Assembly (NCBI RefSeq): GCF_003710105.1
Contig: NZ_CP033325.1
Span: 2,666,001 to 2,730,000, forward strand
Direction: 5' to 3'
Origin: Georgenia faecalis
GTDB taxonomy: Bacteria > Actinomycetota > Actinomycetes > Actinomycetales > Actinomycetaceae
Length of the DNA: 64,000 nt
Shown: piece by piece, positions 26,587-34,201 of the stretch
Layout: every line of letters starts with the position of its first letter
Numbering within the stretch: the stretch's first letter is position 1
Program-made: the position numbers and the translations under genes
Notes under the pieces: generated by a model
Database searches by the model: none
The model's input: only the letters and a program-made list of their open reading frames with translations
Told to the model about the DNA's origin: nothing

Positions 26587-27876
26587 ATGAGCGCCAGAAC
26601 GTCCCCGGCGCGTGTGTTCGTCGCGCGCCTCGCCGGCACCGACGTCTTCGACCCCCTCGGCGACCGCGTCGGCCGCGTCCGCGACGTCGTCGCGCTCGTG
26701 CGCCCCACGGGCACGCCCCGCGCCGTCGGCCTCGTCGTCGAGGTCCCCGGCAAACGACGCGTCTTCCTGCCGCTGAGCCGGGTGGTGAGCATCGAGGCGG
26801 GGGCGGTCCTCAGCACGGGCCTGCTCAACGTCCGACGGTTCGAGCAGCGCGCCACCGAGACGCTCGTCGTCGCCCAGCTCCTCGACCGCGAGGTGGAGCT
26901 CGTCGACGGGTCCGGCCCCGCCGTCGTCGAGGACGTCGCGCTCGAGCAGCAGCGCAACCGGGACTGGGTGGTGACGCAGCTCTTCGTCCGTCGCCTCCCG
27001 CCCGGCCGGGGCCTGCGGCGCCGGCGCGGGGAGACGCTGCTCGTCGACGTCGCGGCGGTGCGCGGCCTCGGCAGCGAGCGCGCCCAGCAGGGGGCGCTCG
27101 CGCTGATCTCGACCTTCGAGGGCCTCAAGCCCGCCGACGTCGCCGACCAGCTCCACGACCTCCCTGCCAGCCGGCTCGTCGAGGTGGCCGCCGCCCTCAC
27201 CGACGACGTGCTCGCCGACGTCCTCGAGGAGCTCGGCGAGGAGGACCGCGTGAGCATCGTCTCCGGCCTCCTGGCGGAGCGGGCCGCGGACGTCCTCGAC
27301 CTCATGCAGCCCGACGACGCCGCCGACCTCGTGAGCGAGCTGCCCACCGCCCGCGCCACGGAGCTGCTCGACCTCATGGAGCCCGAGGAGGCCGACGACG
27401 TCCGGCGCCTCCTCGCCTACGGCGAGCACACCGCGGGCGGCCTCATGACGACCGAGCCGATCATCCTCGCGCCCGAGGCGACGGTGGCCATGGCGCTGGC
27501 GACGGCCCGCCGCATCGACGTCACGCCGGCGCTCGCCACGATGATCTTCGTCGTCCGCCCGCCGCTGGAGACCCCCACCGGCACCCTGCTCGGCGTCGTC
27601 CACCTCCAGCACGCCCTGCGCGAGCCGCCGCACGCGCTCATCGGCTCGTTCCTCGACCGGGACATCGAGCCCGTCCTGCCCGAGGACGCCATTGGCAAGG
27701 TCACCCGGCTGCTGGCGACGTACAACCTCACCGCGCTGCCCGTCGTCGACGCCGACCGGCGGCTCCTCGGTGCGGTGAGCGTCGACGACGTCCTCGACCA
27801 CCTCCTGCCCGACGACTGGCGCGACGCGGACGCCGACCGCACGGACGAGGCGATGACGAGGAGCGCCCATGGCTGA
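26587..27876 (+). CDS. PRC-barrel / MgtE_N / CBS-domain protein lacking a channel domain
   Basis: 429 residues: an N-terminal PRC-barrel-like part (about 10-160), the helical MgtE N-domain (about 175-285: ALALISTFEGLKPADVADQL, AADLVSELP, LLDLMEPEEADDVRRLL) and a CBS pair (about 285-410). No membrane helices follow, so it is not a complete MgtE Mg2+ channel but a soluble sensor-like relative (compare Rv1232c). TAGGCT (26575-26580) lies exactly 6 nt before the ATG. The next gene, a DUF1003 membrane protein, overlaps it by 8 bp, so the pair may work together. Confidence 0.85.
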   Translation: MSARTSPARVFVARLAGTDVFDPLGDRVGRVRDVVALVRPTGTPRAVGLVVEVPGKRRVFLPLSRVVSIEAGAVLSTGLLNVRRFEQRATETLVVAQLLDREVELVDGSGPAVVEDVALEQQRNRDWVVTQLFVRRLPPGRGLRRRRGETLLVDVAAVRGLGSERAQQGALALISTFEGLKPADVADQLHDLPASRLVEVAAALTDDVLADVLEELGEEDRVSIVSGLLAERAADVLDLMQPDDAADLVSELPTARATELLDLMEPEEADDVRRLLAYGEHTAGGLMTTEPIILAPEATVAMALATARRIDVTPALATMIFVVRPPLETPTGTLLGVVHLQHALREPPHALIGSFLDRDIEPVLPEDAIGKVTRLLATYNLTALPVVDADRRLLGAVSVDDVLDHLLPDDWRDADADRTDEAMTRSAHG

Positions 27877-28411
27877 GCGCATGGACACCCCGCTCGAGGC
27901 GCGCCGGCGCTGGCTCGACCGGTGGCGCATCGACCCCGAGTTCTTCGGCCGGGTCTCCGAGGGGACGGCCCGGTTCATGGGCACGCCGCGGTTCCTCTTC
28001 TACCTCACCGTGTTCTGCGCCCTGTGGCTCGGCTGGAACAGCCTGGCCCCGGAGCACCTGCGCTTCGACGACGCCGCCCTGGGTTTCACCGCGCTCACGC
28101 TCATGCTCTCGCTCCAGGCGTCCTACTCCTCGCCCCTCATCCTGCTCTCGCAGAACCGGCAGGACGACCGCGACCGCATCGCGGCCGAGCAGGACCGCCA
28201 GCGCGCCGAGCGCAACCTCGCCGACACCGAGTACCTCGCCCGCGAGATGGCCGCCCTGCGCACCGCCCTCGGGGAGGTTGCCACCCGCGACTTCGTCCGG
28301 TCGGAGCTGCGCACCCTGCTCGAGGAGCTCACCGAGGAGCGCGAGGCCGGCTCGGGCCACGGCGGGGACTCAGGCGCGCCCCGGGAGCCCGACGGGCGCC
28401 GCCGGGTGTGA
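27869..28411 (+). CDS. DUF1003 family membrane protein
   Basis: A 180-residue protein with the DUF1003 core: two membrane segments (FLFYLTVFCALWLGWNSL and LGFTALTLMLSLQASYSSPL) followed by QNRQDDRDRIAAEQDRQ and a charged helical, probably coiled-coil, C-terminus. The function is unknown. The start overlaps the upstream CBS-protein gene by 8 bp, with GAGGAGCG as ribosome binding site. A link to the Mg2+-sensor-like neighbour is suggested by context only. Confidence 0.88.
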   Translation: MAERMDTPLEARRRWLDRWRIDPEFFGRVSEGTARFMGTPRFLFYLTVFCALWLGWNSLAPEHLRFDDAALGFTALTLMLSLQASYSSPLILLSQNRQDDRDRIAAEQDRQRAERNLADTEYLAREMAALRTALGEVATRDFVRSELRTLLEELTEEREAGSGHGGDSGAPREPDGRRRV

Positions 28412-28457
28412 CCCAGGGCACGGTCGCCGGCCGTCGGCGGCGACCTACGATGGAGGC

Positions 28458-29582
28458 ATGACGGTTACCACCGAGTCGCTCACCGCTGCCCTCGCCACGG
28501 TCCTCGACCCGGAGATCCGGCGCCCCATCACCGACCTGGGCATGGTCCGCTCCGTCGACGTCGCCGACGGCGGCGCCGTCACGGTGGGCATCGACCTCAC
28601 CACCGCCGGCTGCCCGTTGCGCTCGACCATCACCAACGACGTCACCGCCGCGGTGAGCAAGGTCGCCGGGGTCAGCGGCGTCCACGTCGAGATGGGCGTC
28701 ATGAGCGACGAGCAGCGCAAGGCGCTGCGCACCCAGCTGCGCGGCGGGGTCGCCGAGCCCGTCATCCCCTTCGCCCAGCCCGGCTCGCTCACCCGCGTCT
28801 ACGCGGTGACCTCGGGCAAGGGCGGCGTGGGCAAGTCCTCCGTCACCGCCAACCTCGCCGCGACGATGGCCGCCGACGGGCTCAAGGTGGGCGTCGTCGA
28901 CGCGGACATCTACGGCTTCTCCATCCCCCGCATGCTCGGCGTGGAGCACCCGCCCAGCAAGGTCGAGGACATGATCCTGCCGCCCGTGGCGCACGGGGTG
29001 AAGGTCATCTCCATCGGGATGTTCGCCCCCGCCGGGCGGCCCGTCGTCTGGCGCGGGCCCATGCTCCACCGCGCGCTGCAGCAGTTCCTCGCCGACGTGT
29101 TCTGGGGGGACCTCGACGTCCTCCTCCTCGACCTGCCGCCGGGGACGGGCGACATCGCCATCTCCGTCGCCCAGCTGCTGCCCGGCGCGGAGCTGCTGGT
29201 CGTCACCACGCCGCAGCTCGCCGCCGCCGAGGTGGCGGAGCGGGCCGGCTCGCTGGCCACCCAGACGCGCCAGCACGTCGTCGGCGTCGTGGAGAACATG
29301 TCCTGGCTGGAGCAGCCGGACGGTTCCCGCGTGGAGATCTTCGGCAGCGGCGGCGGCGAGCGCGTGAGCGAGCGGCTCGGCGAGTCGCTCGGCTACCCGG
29401 TGCCGCTGCTCGGCCAGGTGCCCCTCGAGGTGGGGCTGCGCGAGGGGGGCGACACCGGCGTGCCGCTCGTCCTGTCGGGCAGCACCTCCCCCGCCGCCAT
29501 GGCGCTGCGGGCGGTCTCGTCCGCCCTCACCGCGCGCTCGCGCTCGCTCGCCGGCCGGCCGCTGGGCCTCAGCCCGCTCTGA
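28458..29582 (+). CDS. mrp: Mrp/NBP35 family P-loop ATPase
   Basis: 374 residues: an N-terminal MIP18 (DUF59) domain (about 1-90, PEIRRPITDLGMV and TTAGCPLRSTI), then a Mrp ATPase with deviant Walker A SGKGGVGKSSV near 118, switch DADIYGFS and LLLDLPPGTGD. Family members carry Fe-S clusters to apoproteins. The CxxC motif normally near ENMS is absent (VENMSWLEQPDGS), as I recall for other actinobacterial Mrp proteins, so cluster transfer here is uncertain. TACGAT (28446-28451) ends 6 nt before the ATG, predicting a leaderless mRNA. Confidence 0.9.
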   Translation: MTVTTESLTAALATVLDPEIRRPITDLGMVRSVDVADGGAVTVGIDLTTAGCPLRSTITNDVTAAVSKVAGVSGVHVEMGVMSDEQRKALRTQLRGGVAEPVIPFAQPGSLTRVYAVTSGKGGVGKSSVTANLAATMAADGLKVGVVDADIYGFSIPRMLGVEHPPSKVEDMILPPVAHGVKVISIGMFAPAGRPVVWRGPMLHRALQQFLADVFWGDLDVLLLDLPPGTGDIAISVAQLLPGAELLVVTTPQLAAAEVAERAGSLATQTRQHVVGVVENMSWLEQPDGSRVEIFGSGGGERVSERLGESLGYPVPLLGQVPLEVGLREGGDTGVPLVLSGSTSPAAMALRAVSSALTARSRSLAGRPLGLSPL

Positions 29583-29585
29583 GCC

Positions 29586-29744
29586 GGCCGCCCAGCCTCG
29601 CGGCCGCCCAGCCTCGCGGCCGCCCAGCCTCGCGGCCGCCCAGCCTCGCGGCCGCCCAGCCTCGCGGCCGCCCAGCCTCGCGGCCGCCCAGCCTCGCGGC
29701 CGCCCAGCCTCGCGGGGGCCCAGCCTCGCGGGGCCTAGCCTCGC
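29586..29744. repeat. Ten-copy 16-bp tandem repeat (VNTR) between mrp and tatB
   Basis: Eight perfect copies of GGCCGCCCAGCCTCGC (29586-29713) are followed by two degenerate copies (29714-29744). The unit is not a multiple of 3, so it is noncoding. Each junction creates GCGGCCGC, an 8-bp palindrome (NotI site). It lies between two convergent genes. This array has no spacers and is not a CRISPR. Confidence 0.95.
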
Positions 29745-29757
29745 GCGGGTCGGGCCG

Positions 29758-30219
29758 TCAGGTCGCCTCGTCGTCGAACGGGGGTGCGCTCGTGTCCGCG
29801 GCCGCGCTGGCCCCGGCCGCAGGGACGCCCCCGGCCGCGCTCGTCCTGGCCGGGCTCGTGCGGGGCGCGGCCACCCCACCGGCCGCCGCGACCCCACCGG
29901 CCGCCGCCGCCCGGGTGGCCCCGGAGCGCAGGGTGCCCGCGGCGCTGCGCGAGCTCGCCGCGGTGTGCGCGGGGGCGTCGTCCATGAGCGCCTCCCGCAC
30001 GATGCGGCGCGGGTCGTACTGGCGGGGGTCGAGGGCGGCGAGGTCGGGCATCTCGTCGCCGAGCTCGGCGCGCAGGCGTTCCTGCGCCCCGGTGGCCATC
30101 GCCTTGAGCTCGCGGACGAGCCGGGCGAGCTGCTCCGCGTAGGCGGGCAGGCGCTCCGGGCCGACGACGAGCACGGCAATGATGAGGAGGACGAAGGCCT
30201 CCGACCCGCTGATCGGCAC
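29758..30219 (-). CDS. tatB: Sec-independent translocase protein TatB
   Basis: Recognition subunit of the twin-arginine translocon. One N-terminal membrane helix (SGSEAFVLLIIAVLVVGPERLP) contains the conserved Glu and GPERLP hinge, followed by the amphipathic helix AEQLARLVRELKAMA and an acidic DLAALDPRQYDPRRIVREAL stretch. The C-terminus is low-complexity Ala/Gly/Pro with repeats. Length 153. The GTG start follows TATCCT (30231-30226) by 6 nt, so it may have its own promoter although it lies 54 bp behind htrA. sigE-rseA-htrA-tatB is the order in mycobacteria. Confidence 0.92.
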   Translation of the reverse strand: MPISGSEAFVLLIIAVLVVGPERLPAYAEQLARLVRELKAMATGAQERLRAELGDEMPDLAALDPRQYDPRRIVREALMDDAPAHTAASSRSAAGTLRSGATRAAAAGGVAAAGGVAAPRTSPARTSAAGGVPAAGASAAADTSAPPFDDEAT

Positions 30220-30273
30220 GGGACCAGGATAGGCACGCGTGGGGCGCAGCGACCCCGGCCCGCGCGGGGGATC

Positions 30274-31824
30274 TCAGTCGCCGGCGCTCTCGCCGAGCAC
30301 GACCTCGACCTCGCGCTCGTCGTCGCCCCGCCGGACCGTGAGGACGACCGTCTCCCCCGGCGCCCGCGCACGGATGGCGACGATGAGCTCCGGCGCGGAC
30401 GTGACGGGCAGGTCGTCGATGTGGGTGATGACGTCACCGGGCTCGATGCCCGCGGCAGCGCCGGGGCCGTCCGGGGTCACGGCCGGGGTGTCCGCCGCGG
30501 CGTCGGTGAGGACCTGGACGCCCTCGCCGCGGTAGCTGGTGTCGAGGGCGACACCGATGACGGGGTACGTCGCGGTCCCGGTGTCGATGATCTGCTCGGC
30601 CGTGCGCCGCACCTGGTTGGACGGGATCGCGAAGCCCAGACCGATGTTCCCCGTGGTCTGGCCGGCCGCCTGGGCGATCGCGGTGTTGATGCCGATGACC
30701 TCACCGGCGTCGTTGACGAGCGGGCCACCGGAGTTGCCCGGGTTGATCGCCGCGTCCGTCTGGATGGCATTGATGAAAGACGAGTCGCCGGCGCCGCCGG
30801 CCTCCACGGGCCGGTTGAGGGCGGAGACGATCCCGCTCGTCACGGTCCCCTCCAGCCCGAGCGGCGCGCCCACGGCCACGACCGGGTCACCGACGACGAC
30901 GGCGTCGGAGTCGCCCAGCACGAGCGGTGTGAGGCCCTCGCGGTCGACGCGCAGGACCGCGAGGTCGTAGTCGGCCGTGCGGCCGACGATCTCGGCGCTC
31001 GCCTCCGTGCCGTCGGAGAAGGTGACGAGGACCTGCCCGTCCCCCTCGGCGGCCGAGGCGATGACGTGGTTGTTCGTCACCACGTACCCGTCCTCGCGCA
31101 GGACCATGCCACTGCCGGAGGAACCCTCGGTCGCGGTGCGCGTCTCGATGAACACCGTGCTCTCCAGCGCGGTGGAGGCGATGCCCGCGATGCTGTCCGG
31201 GGCACGGTCGCCGCCTCCGGAACCGCTCGGGGGCAGCGTCTCCGGCTCGGCGGACAGCAGGCGCTCCCCCACCGACCCGGTGACCAACCCGAGGAGGAAG
31301 GCCACCAGCACGACGAGCGCGAAGGCGGTCCAGCGCCGCCGTCCGCGGGGAGCGGCGGCCGCGAGGGGCGCCGGGGCCACGACGGGGGCCGGCGCGACGT
31401 CGGGCGCCGGCCACCCGGGACGGGACCAGGCCAACGGGGGCGACCCGGGCGCGGGCGCCATCGGGGGCGCCCCGGGGAAGGCGGGCACTGCGGTGGTGGA
31501 GGCCGCGCCGGGAGCGGAGGGCATGGCCGCGGTCATCGGCGGCGCCCCGACGGCCGACGGCGTGCCCGCCGGGCCGGGCGACGGCGGGACGAAGAGCGCC
31601 GCCGTCTGCCGCGTGTCCTCGCGGTGGTATGGCTCGGGCGTCGGGGTCGGCGCCGCCCCGTACTCCATCCCGGCCGAGGACGGTGCGCCGGGCCCACCCG
31701 GACCGGGCCGGGCGCCGGGCGCATCGGCGTCGGGGACGGCCCCCCGCGTGTCGGGGGCCTGCCACCACGGCCGGGCCGGGGACCCTGTGCCCTGCCAGCG
31801 CTCGTCGTCCGGACGCTCAGTCAT
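30274..31824 (-). CDS. htrA: HtrA/DegP-type membrane-anchored serine protease with PDZ domain
   Basis: An envelope quality-control protease (516 residues). About 170 Pro/Gly/Ala-rich cytosolic residues precede one membrane helix (FALVVLVAFLLGLVTGSVG). The extracytoplasmic trypsin-like domain has its triad in VVTNNHVI (about 252), YDLAVLRVD (about 286) and NPGNSGGPLV (about 362), and a C-terminal PDZ (about 420-510). CAAGAT (31836-31831) lies 6 nt before the ATG. The sigE/rseA neighbours suggest control by, or feedback on, the SigE response. Confidence 0.93.
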   Translation of the reverse strand: MTERPDDERWQGTGSPARPWWQAPDTRGAVPDADAPGARPGPGGPGAPSSAGMEYGAAPTPTPEPYHREDTRQTAALFVPPSPGPAGTPSAVGAPPMTAAMPSAPGAASTTAVPAFPGAPPMAPAPGSPPLAWSRPGWPAPDVAPAPVVAPAPLAAAAPRGRRRWTAFALVVLVAFLLGLVTGSVGERLLSAEPETLPPSGSGGGDRAPDSIAGIASTALESTVFIETRTATEGSSGSGMVLREDGYVVTNNHVIASAAEGDGQVLVTFSDGTEASAEIVGRTADYDLAVLRVDREGLTPLVLGDSDAVVVGDPVVAVGAPLGLEGTVTSGIVSALNRPVEAGGAGDSSFINAIQTDAAINPGNSGGPLVNDAGEVIGINTAIAQAAGQTTGNIGLGFAIPSNQVRRTAEQIIDTGTATYPVIGVALDTSYRGEGVQVLTDAAADTPAVTPDGPGAAAGIEPGDVITHIDDLPVTSAPELIVAIRARAPGETVVLTVRRGDDEREVEVVLGESAGD

Positions 31825-31860
31825 GGGTCCATCTTGGCGTGTGCACGTGGCCGAGGACAC

Positions 31861-32688
31861 TCACGGCGTGAGCCACGCCGTGACGACCTCCCAGCCCCGG
31901 CCCACGCGGTCGGGGAAGGACAGCCCGTCGTCGCCGTCGGGAAGGGCGCGCAGCACCCGGTCCCGAGCGGCCTCGTGGTCCCGGCCGGCGACCACCATGG
32001 TGACCGTCCCCTCGCTCTGCACGGCCACGTGACCCGCGGCCTGCTCGCGCGGGCCGAGGACCTGCACGGCCCGGGCGGGGGCGTCCACCAGCCGGCCGCG
32101 CTGCTCGATGAGGCGCACCCGGGTCGCGGCGCCGGCGAGCTCGACCTCGAGGATCTCGCCGTCCTCCGACTCGTGGACCTCGACGTCGACGACCCGGACC
32201 CCCGGCGGCAACGACTCCGGGGTCGCCCAGCCTTGCGCCCGCATCCAGGCGAGGACGTCGTCGCTCGACGGCTCCACCCCGTCCTCCACCGCCAGGCCGT
32301 CGGGGATCTGCCCGTCCCCGGCGGCCACCGTGAGCATGGCGCTGGGGTCCGCCCGACGGTCGGTCGAGCCGAGGACGGCGAGGCCGCCGACGGCGAGCCC
32401 CACCACCGCGACCACACCACCGGAGGCGAGGGCCGCCCGGCGCAGACGGCGGGTGGGGCGCACGGACGACGCTGTCTCGCTGTGGGCGAGCGCGAGGAGG
32501 CGGGCGGTGAGGGCGTCGCTGGGGGCGACGTCCCCCGCCTGGGCGACGACCCGGCGCGCCGCCCGCTCCTCACGCAGGAGGTGGGCGCACCACGTGCACG
32601 AGGCGACGTGCGCGAGGGCCTGCTCGGCCTCCTCCGCGGGGAGCTGGCCGTCGGCGAGGGCGCTGATCCGGGTGCCGAGGTGGTTCAC
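31861..32688 (-). CDS. rseA: Anti-sigma factor for SigE (zinc-finger RseA type)
   Basis: 275 residues. The N-terminal anti-sigma domain carries the zinc motif HVASCTWC (H-x3-C-x2-C) near residue 26, then a helical linker and one probable membrane segment ([22 protein letters not shown], about 87-108). The rest would be extracytoplasmic and is of unknown fold. The GTG start overlaps the sigE stop by 4 bp, giving coupled synthesis of sigma factor and antagonist. Unlike mycobacterial RseA it appears membrane-anchored, with an output domain. Confidence 0.87.
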   Translation of the reverse strand: MNHLGTRISALADGQLPAEEAEQALAHVASCTWCAHLLREERAARRVVAQAGDVAPSDALTARLLALAHSETASSVRPTRRLRRAALASGGVVAVVGLAVGGLAVLGSTDRRADPSAMLTVAAGDGQIPDGLAVEDGVEPSSDDVLAWMRAQGWATPESLPPGVRVVDVEVHESEDGEILEVELAGAATRVRLIEQRGRLVDAPARAVQVLGPREQAAGHVAVQSEGTVTMVVAGRDHEAARDRVLRALPDGDDGLSFPDRVGRGWEVVTAWLTP

Positions 32689-33368
32689 GGGCGCCCCCTG
32701 GTGAGGGCGCCGGGGACCTCGGCCGGCGGCGCGAGCTCGTGCGGGGCAAGGTCGTGCGCGCCTACGTCTGACGGCGCGAGCTCGTGCGCGCCGGCGTCGT
32801 GCGGCGTGAGATCCCCGCGACCGCGGACGGCGGGGCGCAGGTGCGGCAGGGCGTCGCGCAGCATGGCGCGGCCGCGGTGGATGCGTGAGCGCACGGTCCC
32901 CATCTTCACCCCGAGCGTGCGCCCGATCTCCTCGTAGGAGAGCCCCTCGATGTCGCAGAGGACGACGGCGGCGCGGTAGCGCGGGGGCAGCGCGTCGAGC
33001 GCGGCCTGGATGTCGGGGTCGAGGTGGTCGTGCTCGAAGCGTCGGTGGAGGTCGTGCTGCTCGAACGGCGCGGGCAGCTGCTCGGCGAGGTCACCGAGGT
33101 GCGTGAGCCGCGCCCGCGAGCGCTTGCGCGCCTGGTCGAGGAAGAGGTTGGTGGTGATCCGGTGCAGCCAGCCCTCGAAGGAGCCGGGCTCGTAGCGCGA
33201 CAGCGAGCGGAAGACCCGCACGAAGGTCTCCTGCGTGAGGTCCTCCGCGTCGGCGCGGTTGCCGGTAAGTCGGTAGGCGAGCCGGTAGACGCGGCCGGAG
33301 TGCTCGCGCACGACGTCCTCCCACGACGGCGGCACCCATGCGCCGTCGTGGCTGGGGTCCGTGGTCAT
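32685..33368 (-). CDS. sigE: ECF sigma factor SigE
   Basis: An ECF sigma-70 family factor (227 residues). Region 2 includes [20 protein letters not shown] and [19 protein letters not shown]. Region 4 includes [23 protein letters not shown] and [14 protein letters not shown] 33368 has GGGAGGAG upstream. The gene is divergent from an O-methyltransferase and followed by rseA and htrA, the mycobacterial sigE arrangement for envelope stress. The last 35 residues form a repeat tail (AHELAP, AHDLAP, PHELAP) that is not part of the sigma fold. Confidence 0.93.
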   Translation of the reverse strand: MTTDPSHDGAWVPPSWEDVVREHSGRVYRLAYRLTGNRADAEDLTQETFVRVFRSLSRYEPGSFEGWLHRITTNLFLDQARKRSRARLTHLGDLAEQLPAPFEQHDLHRRFEHDHLDPDIQAALDALPPRYRAAVVLCDIEGLSYEEIGRTLGVKMGTVRSRIHRGRAMLRDALPHLRPAVRGRGDLTPHDAGAHELAPSDVGAHDLAPHELAPPAEVPGALTRGRP

Positions 33369-33443
33369 CGCGCTCCTCCCGGCGGGTATTCGCGCGAGCC
33401 TAGGGCCCCAACCTGAACGCCGCCTGGGTGCCGGTACGGCGGC

Positions 33444-33449
33444 TAGGAT
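33444..33449 (+). promoter_or_regulatory. -10 box of the O-methyltransferase gene
   Basis: TAGGAT at 33444-33449 predicts transcription starting near 33456. It restricts possible translation starts to positions downstream, which rules out the GTG at 33361. No convincing -35 is seen. Confidence 0.5.
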
Positions 33450-33486
33450 TCGCAGGACATCGCCCGCGCGCACACGGAGGCCCATC

Positions 33487-34122
33487 ATCGCTGCCGACAA
33501 GGCCCAGAGCTGGGCGTACACCGAGGACTTCGTCCCCGAGGACGACATCACCCGCGCGGCCCGCGGGCGGGCCGAGGAGATGGGCTGCGACGCGGTCGGC
33601 CCCGGGACCGGCGCGGCCCTGCGCGTGCTCGCCGCCGCCGTGGGCGCCCACGCCGTCGCCGAGATCGGGACGGGCACCGGCGTGAGCGGACTCTGGCTCC
33701 TCGGGGGCATGCGCCCCGACGGCGTCCTCACCACCATCGACGTCGAGATGGAGCACCAGCGCGCGGCCCGCGAGGCCTTCACCGCCGCAGGGGTCCGTCC
33801 CGCGCGCGCCCGGCTCATCCCCGGCCGCGCCCTGGACGTCCTGCCCCGGCTCGCCGACGCCGCCTACGACCTCGTGTTCGTCGACGGTGACCCCGCCGAG
33901 GCGGCCGACGACGCCGTGCAGGCGGTCCGGCTGCTGCGTCCGGGCGGGATCCTCGCCATCACCGGGGCGCTCTGGTACGACCGCGTCGCCGACCCGGCGC
34001 GCCGCGACGAGGCGACCGTCGCCATGCGCGAGCTCGGCCGCACCGTGCGCGACGACGACCGGCTCGTGAGCGCGCTGCTGCCCGTGGGCAACGGCCTGCT
34101 CACCGCCGTCCGCCGCGCCTGA
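33487..34122 (+). CDS. O-methyltransferase (class I SAM-dependent), non-canonical start
   Basis: About 211 residues, Rossmann methyltransferase of the caffeoyl-CoA/catechol O-methyltransferase type: [16 protein letters not shown] (SAM site), [19 protein letters not shown] and [12 protein letters not shown]. It corresponds to Rv1220c, divergent from sigE. The conserved N-terminus ([19 protein letters not shown]) begins where there is no ATG, GTG or TTG. GGAGG (33476-33480) lies 6 nt before ATC at 33487, which I take as the probable start. The nearest upstream GTG (33361) lies before the predicted promoter and the first downstream ATG removes 30 conserved residues. Substrate unknown. Confidence 0.78.
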   Translation: MAADKAQSWAYTEDFVPEDDITRAARGRAEEMGCDAVGPGTGAALRVLAAAVGAHAVAEIGTGTGVSGLWLLGGMRPDGVLTTIDVEMEHQRAAREAFTAAGVRPARARLIPGRALDVLPRLADAAYDLVFVDGDPAEAADDAVQAVRLLRPGGILAITGALWYDRVADPARRDEATVAMRELGRTVRDDDRLVSALLPVGNGLLTAVRRA

Positions 34123-34139
34123 CCGGCCCTGCCGCAGCT

Positions 34140-34169
34140 CGCCGGGGCGCGCAGGTGTGCGCCCCGGCG
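34140..34169. terminator. Convergent hairpin, O-methyltransferase/pepA
   Basis: CGCCGGGGCGC (34140-34150) and GCGCCCCGGCG (34159-34169) form a perfect 11-bp stem with an 8-nt loop. It lies 18 bp after the methyltransferase stop and 33 bp before the pepA stop on the other strand. No U-tract is present. Confidence 0.65.
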
Positions 34170-34201
34170 GGCGGCTGGTGGTCCCGCCGGCAGGCAGCCC
34201 G

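Noticed and set aside
29586-29744. Possible CRISPR array
   Set aside because: Units are 16 bp, directly abutting and without unique spacers; no cas genes are nearby. It is a tandem repeat.
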